A stretch of 64,000 nt of DNA from Magnolia sinica (lineage: Eukaryota; Streptophyta; Magnoliopsida; Magnoliales; Magnoliaceae): NCBI RefSeq assembly GCF_029962835.1, contig NC_080589.1, positions 23,240,586 through 23,304,585 on the forward strand. The letters run 5' to 3'. This document shows positions 55,371 through 64,000 of the stretch, in pieces; position 1 is the first letter of the stretch; every line of letters starts with the position of its first letter. Both the position numbers and the translations under genes were made by a program. Under the pieces are notes generated by a model. That model saw nothing but the letters and a program-made list of their open reading frames with translations, was not told the origin of the DNA and did not search any database.

Positions 55371-58300
55371 CCCTTAACCTAAACCAAAACCTATGACCTA
55401 AAACCTTAACCTATAACCTAAACCTCAACCTTAACCTAATCCTAAACCTTGACCTAAAACTTAAAACCTAAACCTAAACCTAAAACCTAAATGTATTCTC
55501 AAATCCCTAAACCTAAACCTACAACTAATCCAAATCTTAACTCCCTAACCTAAACCTATACCTAAACTTGAAAACCCAAACACAAACCCGATCCCGAACC
55601 CGAACCCGATTTCCTAAACCTAAACCTTAACTTATTCTCAATTCCCTAAACCTATATCTTATAACCTAAACCTAAACCTAAACCTAAACCTTAACCTATA
55701 CCTATAATTTTAACCTAAACCAAAACCTATGACCTAAAACCTTAACCTATAACCTAAACCTCAACCTTAACTTAAATCTAAACCTTAACCTTAACCTAAA
55801 ACCTAAAACCTAAACCTAAACCTAAAACCTAAATGTATTCTCAAATCCCAAAACCTATACCTATAACCTAAATCTATACCTATAGCCTAAACCTAAACCT
55901 TAACCAATAACCTAAACCTAGACTCATAACCTTAACATAAACCTATTCTCAAATCCCAACACCTATACCTATAGCCTAGACCTAAACCTTAACCTATATT
56001 CTCAAATCCCGATACCTATACCTATAATCCAAACGTAAACCCGATCCCGAACCCTAACCCGATTTCCTAAACCTAAACCCTAACCTATAACCTAAACCTA
56101 TACCGATAACCTAAACCTATAACCTAAACCTAGACTTATAACGTTAACCTAAACCTATTCTCAAATCCCAAAACCTATACTTATAGCTGAAACATAAACC
56201 TTAACCTTAACCTATAACCTATACTTACAACCTTAACCTAAACCTATTCTCAAATCCCAAAACTTATACTTATAACCCAAACCTAAACCCAATCCCGAAA
56301 CCGAACCCGATTTCCTAAACTTAAACCTTAACCTATAATCTAAACCTATACCTATAGCCTAAACCTTAACCTTAACCTATAACCTAAACCTAGACTCACA
56401 ATCTTAACCTAAACCTATTCTCAAATCCCAAAACCTATACTTATAGCCGACACCTAAACCTTAAGCTTAACCTATATCCTATACTAACAACCTTAACCTA
56501 AACCTATTCTCAAATCTCAAAACCCATACCTATAACCCAAACCTAAACCCGATCCCGAACCCGAACCTGATTTTCTAAACCTAAACCTTAACCTATACCT
56601 ATAGCCTAAACCTAAACCTTAACATATAACCTAAACCTAGACTCATAACCTTAACCTAAACCTATTCTCAAATTCTAAAACCTATACCTATAACCCAAAC
56701 CTAAACCCGATCCCAAACCCTAACCCGATTTCCAAAACCTAAACCTTAACGTATAACCTAAACCTAAACCTTAACCTATAACCTAAACCTAGACTTATAA
56801 CCTTAACCTAAACCTATTCTCAAATCCTAAAACCTATACTTATAGCCGAAACATAAACCTTAACCTTAACCTATAACCTATACTTAGAACCTTAACCTAA
56901 ACCTATTCTCAAATCCCAAAACATATACCTATAATCCAAACCTAAACCCAATCTCAAACCCAAACCTGATTTCCTAAACCATTCCCTAAACCTATAACCT
57001 AAACCTATACCTATAGCCTAAACCTAAAACAAAACCTATAACCTAAACCTAGACTCATAACCTTAACTAAACCTATTCTCATAACCTATAACCTATACAT
57101 ATAACCCAAACCTAAACCCGATCCCGAACCCGAACTCGATTTCCTAAAACTAAACCTTAACCTATAACCTAAACTTATACCTATAGCCTAAACCTAAACC
57201 ATAACCTATAACCTAAACCTAAACTCATAACCTTAACCTAAACCTATTCTCAAATCCCAATACCTATACATATAACCCAAACCTAAACCCGATCCCGAAC
57301 CCGAACCCGATTTTCTAAACCTAAACGTTAATGTATAACCTAAACCTATACCTATAACCTAAACCTATACTTATAACCTAAACCTAAACCTTAACCTATA
57401 ACCTAAAACTAGACTTATAACATTAACCTAAACCTATTCTCAAATCCCAAAACCTATACTTATAGCCGAAACCTAAACCTTAACCTTAACTTATAACCTA
57501 TATTTACAACCTTAACCTAAACCTATTCTCAAATCCCAAAACCTATGCCTATAACCCAAACCTAAACCTGATCTCGAACCCGATTTCCTAAACCTAAACC
57601 TTAACGTATAACCTAAACCTATACCTATAACCTAAACCTATACCTTAACCTATAACCTAAACCTAGACTTATAACCTTAACCTAAACCTATTCTCAAATC
57701 CCAAAACTTATACTTATAGCCGAAACCTAATCCTTAACATTAACCTATAACTTATACTTACAACCTTAACCTAAACCTATTCTCAAATCCCAAAACCTAT
57801 GCCTATAACCCAAACCTAAACCCGAACCCGATTTCCTAAACCTAAACCTAAACCTTAACCTATAACCTATACCTATACTTATAGCCTAAACCTAAACCTT
57901 AACCTATAACTTAAACCTAGACTCGTAACCTTAACCTAAACCTATTCTCAAATCGCAAAACCTATACCTATAACCCAAACCTAAACCCGATCCCGAACCC
58001 GAACCCGAACCAGATTTCCTAAACCTAAACCTTAACCTATAACCTAAACCTAGACTTATAACCTTAACTTAAATATATTCTCAAATCCCAAAACTTATAC
58101 TTATAGCCGAAACCTAAACCTTAACCTTAACCTATAACTTATACTTACAACCTTAACCTAAACCTATTCTCAAATCCCAAAACCGATACCTATAACCCAA
58201 ACCTAAACCCGATCCCGAACCCGAACTCGATTTTCTAAACTTAAACCTTAACCTATAACCTAAGCCTAAACCTTAACATATAACTTAAATCTAGACTCAT

Positions 58301-61300
58301 AACCTTAACCTAAACCTATTCTCAAATCTCAAAACCTATACTTATAGCCGAAACCTAAACCTTAACCTTTACCTATAGCCTATATTTACAACCTTAACCT
58401 AAACCTATTCTCAAATCCCAAAACCTATACCTATATCCCAAACCTAAACCCGATCTCAAACTCGAACCTGATTTCCTAAACCTAAACCTTAACCTATAAC
58501 CTAAACCTATACCTATAGCCTAAACCTAAACCTTAACCTATAACCTAAACCTAGACTCATAACCATAACCTAAACCTATTTTCAAATCCCAATACCTATA
58601 CCTATAACCCAAACCTAAACCCGATTCCGAATCCGAACCTAATTTCTTAAACCTAAACCTTAACCTATAACCTAAACCTATACCTATAACTTAAACCTTA
58701 ACCTTAACCTATAACCTAAACCTAGACTTATAACCTTAACCTTAACCTATTCTCAATTCCCTAAAGTTATAACTTAAAACCTAAATGTATTCTCAAGTCC
58801 TTAACCTAAACCTAAACCTAAACCTAAACTTGAAAACCCAAACCTAAACCCGATCCCAAACCCGAAACCGAACCCGATTTCCCAAACCTAAATCTATAAC
58901 CTTAATCTAAACCAAAACCTATGAGCTAAACCTTAACCTAAACTTATATCCTATAACCTAAACCTAAAACCCAAATGTGTTCTGAAATCCCTAAACTTAA
59001 ATCTACACCTAATCCTAATCTCAATTCCCTAGCCTGAACCTAAACCTAAACTTGAAAACCCAAACTTAAACCCGATCCCGAACCTGAACCCGATTTCCTA
59101 AACCTAAACCTTGACCTATTCTCAATTCCCTAAAGCTATGACCTATAACATAAACCTATAACCTAAACCTATAACCTAAACCTTAACCTATAATATATAA
59201 CCTATAACCTAACCTTAACCTAAACCTAAACCTATAAACTAAACCTATAAACTAAAACCTAAACCTAAAGCCTAAATCTACTCTCAAATCCCTAAACCTA
59301 AACCTACACCTCATCCTAATCTCAACTCCTTAGCCTAAACATAAACTTGAAAACCCAAACCTAAACTCGAACCCGATTTCCTAAACTGAAACCTTAACCT
59401 ATTCTCAATTCCCTAAACCTTAACCTATAACCTAACTTAAACCTAAACCTATAACCTACACTTATAACCTAAAACCTAAATGTATTCTCAATTCCCTAAA
59501 CCTTAACCTATAACCTACACTTATAACCTAAAACCTAAATGTATTCTCAATTCCCTAAACCTTAACCTATAACCTAACTTAAACCTAAACCTAAAACCTA
59601 AACTTATAACCTAAAACCTAAATGTATTCTCAAATCCCTAAACCTAAACCTACACCTAATCCTAATCTCAACTACTTAACATACACCTAAACTTGAAAAC
59701 CCAAACCTAAACCCGATCCCGAACCCGAACCTGATTTCCTAAACCTAAACCTTAACCTATTCTAAATTCCTTAAAGCTATATAGCCTATAACCATAACCT
59801 ATAACCTAAACCTAAACCTAACGAAAACCTATAACCTAAATCTATAACCTTAACCTTAACCTAAACCTAAAACCTAAACCTAAACCTAAACCTAAACCAA
59901 AACCTATAACCTTAACCTAAACCAAAACCTATAACGCATAACCTAAACCTAAAACCAAAACCTAAACCTATAACCTAAACTTATAAACTAAAACCTAAAC
60001 CTAAACTTAAACATAAAACCTAAATGTATTCTCAAATCCCTAAACCTAAACCTACACCTAATCCTAATCTCAACTCCCTAACCTAAACCTAAACCTAAAC
60101 TTGAAAACCCAAACCTAGATCTAATCCTGAACCCGAACCCAATTTCCTAAACCTAAATCTTAACCTATTCTCAATTCCCTAAAGCTATAACCTATAACAT
60201 ATAACCTAAACATAAACCTTAACCAAAACCTATAACCTAAACGTTAACCTATAACCTAAACCTTAACCTATAACCTATAACCTAAACCTATAACCTCAAA
60301 CCTAAACCTAAACCTAAAGCTTAAAACCTAAACCTAAACCTAAACCTTAACCTAAACCTAAACCTAAACCTAAACCTAAACCTAAACATATATCCTAAAC
60401 CTATAAACTAAAACCTAAAACCTAAATGTATTCTCAAATCCCTAAACTTAAACCTACATCTAATCCTAATCTCAACTCCCTAACCTAAACCTAAACTTAA
60501 AAACCCAAACCTATACCCGATCCTGAACCCGAACCTGATTTCCTAAACCTAAACCTTGACCTATTCTCAATTCCCTAAAGCTATAACCTATAACCTAAAC
60601 CTAAACCTAAACCTAACCTAAACCTATAACCTTAACTTAAACTTAAAACCTAAACCTAAACCTAAAGCAAAACCTATAACCTTAACCTAAACCAAGACCT
60701 ATAACCTAAACCTTAACCTATAACCTATAACCTGTAACCTAAACTTATAACCTCAAACCTAACCTTAACCTAAACCTAAAACCTAAACCTAAACCTATAA
60801 ACTAAAACCTAAACCAAAACCTAAAACCTAAATGTATTCTCAAATCCCTAAACGTAAACCTACACCTAATCCTAATCTTAACTCCCTAACCTAAACCTAA
60901 ACCTAAACTTGAAAACCAAAACCTAAATCCGATCCCGAACCCCAACCCGATGTCCTAAACCTAAACCTTAACCTATTCTCAATTCCCTAAAGCTACAACC
61001 TATAACCTAAACCTAAACATAACCTAAACCTATAACTTAAACCTATAACCTAAAGCAAAACCTATAACCTTAACCTAAACCAAAACCTATAACCTAAACT
61101 AAAACCTATAACTTAAACCTATAACCTTAACCTAGACTTAAACCTAAACCAAAACCTATAACCTTAAACTAAACCAAAACCTATAACCTATAACCTAAAC
61201 TTAAACCTAAACCAAAACCTATAACCTAAACCTAAACCTAAACCTTAACCTATTCTCAATTCCCTAAAGCTATAACCTATAACCTATAACCTATACCTAA

Positions 61301-63027
61301 ACCTAAGCCTAAAACCTAAACCTAAACCTAAAACCTAAATGTATTCTCAAATCCCTAAACCTAAACCTTAACATATTCTCAATTCCCTAAACCTTAACCT
61401 ATAACCTAACTTAAACCTAAACCTATAACCTACACTTACAACCTAAAACCTAAATATATTCTCAAATCCCTAAACCTAAATGTATTCTCAAATCCCTAAA
61501 GCTATAACCTATAACCTAAACCTAAACCTATAACCTAAACTTATAACCTATAACCTAACCTTAACCTTAACCTAAACCTAAAACCTAAACCTAAACCTAA
61601 ACCTATAAACTAAAACATAAACCTAAACCTAAAACCTAAATGTATTCTCAAATCGTTAAACCTAAAGCTACACCCAATCATAATCTCAACTCCTTAGCCT
61701 AAATATAAACTTCAAAATTCAGACCTAAACCCAAACCCGAACCCAATTTCCTAAACCTAAACCTTAACCTATTCTCAATTCCCAAAACCTACAACCTATA
61801 ACTTATAACCTAAACCTATAACCTTAACCTAAACCTATAACCTTAACCTAAACCTAAAACCTAAACCTAAACCTAAACCTAAACCAAAATATATAACCTT
61901 AACCTAAACCTTAACCTATAACCTAAACCTTAACCTATAACCTATAACCCAATAACCTAAACTTATAACCTTAACCTAAACCTAAAACCAAAACCTAAAC
62001 CTATAACCTAAACCAAAACCTAAACTTAAAACTTAAATGTATTCTCAAATCCCTAAACCTAAACCTACACCTAATCCTAATCTCAAATCCCTGACCTAAA
62101 CATAAACCTAGACTTCAAAACCCAAACCTAAACCCAATCCCGAACCTGATTTCCTAAAACTAAACCTAAACCTTAACATATTCTCAATTCCCTAAAGTTA
62201 TAACCTATAACCTATAACCTATTACCTAAACCTATAACCTTAACCTAAACTTAAAACCTAAAACCTAAACCTAAACCTAAAACCTAAATGTATTCTTAAA
62301 TCCCCAAACCTAAACCTATACCTAATCCTAATCTCAACTCCCTAACCTAAACCTAAACCTAAACTTGAAAACCCAAACCTAAACCTGATCCTGAACCTGA
62401 ACCCGATTTCCTAAACCTAGACCTTAACCTATTCTCAAATCCCTAAAGCTATAACCTATAACTGACACTTATAACCTAAACCTATAACCAACACTTATAA
62501 CCTAAACCTAAACCTATAACCTAAATGTATTCTCAAATTCCTAAACCTACACCTACACTTAATCCTAATCTCAACTCCTTAACTTAAACCTAAACTTGAA
62601 ACCCTAAACCTAAACCCGAACCCAAACCCGAACCCGATTTCCTAAACCTAAACCTTAACTTATTCTCAATTCCCTAAACTTTAACCTATAACCTAACTTA
62701 ATTAAACCTAAACCTTAACCTATTCTCAATTCCCTAAACCTTAACCTATAACCTAACTTAAACCTAAACCTATAACCTATACTTATAACCTAAACCTAAA
62801 CATATAACCTAAACCTAAAACCTAAATGTAATCTCAAATCCTTAAACCTAAGCCTACACCTAATTCTAATCTCAACTCCCTAACCTAAACTTAAACCTAA
62901 ACCTAAACTTGAAAACCCAAACCTAAACCCGATACCGAACCCGAACCAGAACCTGATTTCTTAAACCTAAACCTTAACCTATTCTTAATTTCCTAAAGCT
63001 ATAACCTATAACCTATAACCTAAACCT
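55371..63027 (-). repeat. Telomere-like satellite, right arm (C-rich strand on +)
   Basis: About 7.7 kb of CCTAAACC/CCTATAACC repeats, the inverted counterpart of 13549-36642, with no retrotransposon inside. HOR landmarks appear as complements (CCCGATCCCGAACCCGAAC, TTCTCAAATCCC, ACACCTAATCCTAATCTCAAC). Two sub-styles are visible. In 55900-58750 short units of about 160-270 bp dominate, with CTCAAATCCCAAAACC and TTATAGCCGAAACC. From about 58750 to 63027 the longer units resemble the left arm. Confidence 0.95.
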
Positions 63028-63289
63028 GATTTCTTTTCATTTTTCTTGATCACCGCTCATATGTTCTCTCTCTTTTCATTTGTTGTTTTCCATAAGATTG
63101 TTTGTGTTTGGATGGATGCAGTTTATGTTTGGATGAATGCAGTTTATGTTTGGATGAATTTACATAGTTTAGGTTTAGATGGATGTGAATGTGAATATGA
63201 TGAAATATATTATATAACAGGTGTATATCAGGAAGAATATGATGAATTATATTCTAACAGGTGTATATAAAAAAAAAAGAGAGAGAGAG
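63028..63289 (+). repeat. Right copy of inverted terminal tail
   Basis: 63093-63131 and 63177-63210 are inverted copies of 7175-7213 and 7122-7155. A 23-base unit containing GCAGTTTATGTTTGGATGAA is duplicated within it. It ends in a short A-run and GAGAGAGAGAG before the palindrome field. The open frame 63046-63270 is a by-product of the repeat and shows no domain. Confidence 0.8.
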
Positions 63290-64000
63290 AGACTTTTACC
63301 TGTGAAATATTTCGTAGGTAAAAGTCTTTAGCAACGAATATTTTCCTCGCTAAAAGTCTTATCCATGTTTTTAAAATTGTTGCAGCCTTTAGCGACGAAA
63401 ATTTTCGTCGTTAAAAGTCACATCCAGGTTTTTAAGCTACGAAACGTTTCGTAGCTAAAAGTAATCTTAACTGTTTAAATGCTTGTTGCAGCTTTTAGCG
63501 ACGAAGGTTTTCGTCGCTAAAAGTCTATACCATGATTTTTTGATACAAATAGTTGCGTAGCTAAAAGTAATCCATTCAATTTTTTAAAAAATTGTTTGCA
63601 GCCTTTGGCAACGAAAATTTTCGTCGCTAAAAATCTCATTCACAAATTTTAGCTACGAAAAGTTTCGTAGCAAAAAGTAATCCATTCGAGCGGCTTCAAA
63701 AATTGTTTGCAGCTTTTGGCGACGAAAGTTTCGTCCCTAAAAGTCTGTTCCATGATTTTTAGCTACGAAAAGTTTCGTAGCTAAAAGTAATCAATTCGAT
63801 TAAATTGAGAAATTGTTTGTAGCCTTTGGCGACGAAAATTTTCGTCGCTAAAAATCTCATCTACGATATTTAGCTACGAAAATTTTCGTAGCTAAAAGTA
63901 AATCATTTGCACCCTTTCACAGCGAAAATTTTCGTCGCTAAAAGTCTCATCCACGATTTGTAGCTACGAAAATTTTCGTAGCTAAAAGTAATCCATTCGA
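63290..64000. repeat. CACTA subterminal repeats, right field (runs off the window)
   Basis: Alternating palindromes of two stem types, AGCGACG/CGTCGCT (shared with the left field) and AGCTACG/CGTAGCT (only here), with AAAATTTT or AAAGTTT centres, about every 50-75 bases. Copies near 63840-64000 are almost perfect. The field is about 710 bp long at the window edge against about 860 bp on the left, so a CACTA terminus is expected soon after 64000. Confidence 0.9.

Larger units (their letters stand above)
6111..64000 (-). mobile_element. Giant CACTA (En/Spm) transposon, far terminus outside the window
   Basis: CACTATAAGAAATACCCC at 6111 is a classical CACTA terminus. It is followed by long subterminal palindromic repeats, then a minus-strand Ptta gene and TNP2 gene in the usual CACTA order when read from the right. 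At 63290-64000 there is a second subterminal field built from the same palindrome, preceded by a tail inverted with respect to 7122-7213. No CACTA terminus was noticed anywhere between. The simplest reading is one element of at least 57.9 kb whose interior holds inverted telomere-like satellite arms, a gene-fragment core and three later retrotransposon insertions (about 21.5 kb together), leaving about 36 kb of older sequence. The alternative is two related elements in opposite orientation, with their other ends lost. The right terminus, its 3-bp TSD and the resumed copia frame would settle this and should lie just past the window end. Confidence 0.55.

Noticed and set aside
13549-63027. True chromosome end or telomere arrays
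   Set aside because: The repeats are highly degenerate, organised in long HORs, present in both orientations and enclosed by transposon ends; a real plant telomere would be near-perfect TTTAGGG in one orientation.
1-64000. tRNA, rRNA or intact host protein-coding gene
   Set aside because: None could be supported on either strand; all recognisable coding sequence is transposon-derived or a captured fragment.

Overview
The window looks like a heterochromatic stretch of a plant nuclear genome made almost entirely of nested transposable elements. I found no intact host gene, tRNA or rRNA. The evidence for a plant is TTTAGG/TTTAGGG-type telomere-like repeats, SIRE/Maximus-type Ty1/copia and Tekay- and Tat/Athila-type Ty3/gypsy LTRs, a CACTA (En/Spm) transposase pair, and relics of two plant gene families (TBL and HD-Zip II). 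Many TGGGCCCACC-rich dispersed repeats suggest a magnoliid or other early-diverging angiosperm; that last step is only an impression.

Layout. 1-6110: decayed LTR-retrotransposon material. It holds a complete 1.1-kb non-autonomous hAT element (1304-2422, TSD GGTCTACC) carrying a captured exon of a TBL O-acetyltransferase gene. A broken copia (gag 2882-3294, integrase and reverse transcriptase 4973-6110) is split by a solo-LTR-like insert and then cut at 6110 by a CACTA terminus. 6111-64000: everything to the right can be read as one very large CACTA element, with subterminal palindromic repeats at 6130-6990 and again at 63290-64000. Its decayed transposase genes are on the minus strand (TNP2 13503-9782, a small unknown ORF 9651-9259, and a Ptta/Transposase_24 gene 8986-7265).

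Upstream of TNP2 lies a telomere-like satellite with a 380-550-bp higher-order repeat (HOR). About 9.1 kb of it (13549-36642) is interrupted by a full-length SIRE-type copia (16495-27355, TSD GTTTT) and a 3.1-kb solo gypsy LTR (31020-34116, TSD GGGTT). A 172-bp tandem repeat (36643-37340) ends this arm. The same 172-bp repeat (54979-55368), the same satellite (55371-63027) and the same terminal tail (63093-63210) then recur in inverted orientation, so the element is close to a huge interrupted palindrome. The core between the arms (37341-54978) holds an HD-Zip II homeobox exon relic, two CT-rich leader-like segments, a 7.6-kb Tat/Athila-like element with an intact gag-protease ORF but almost no reverse transcriptase (40885-48457, TSD ACCAC), one stray HOR fragment, and dispersed repeats.

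How the parts relate. The three dated insertions (copia, gypsy solo LTR, Tat-like) lie inside the satellite or core with clean target-site duplications, so they came after the satellite arms. Removing them leaves an ancestral element of about 36 kb. Transposase and copia frames are closed mainly by CAA/CAG-to-TAA/TAG and TGG-to-TGA/TAG changes, as expected of methylated DNA decaying by cytosine deamination.
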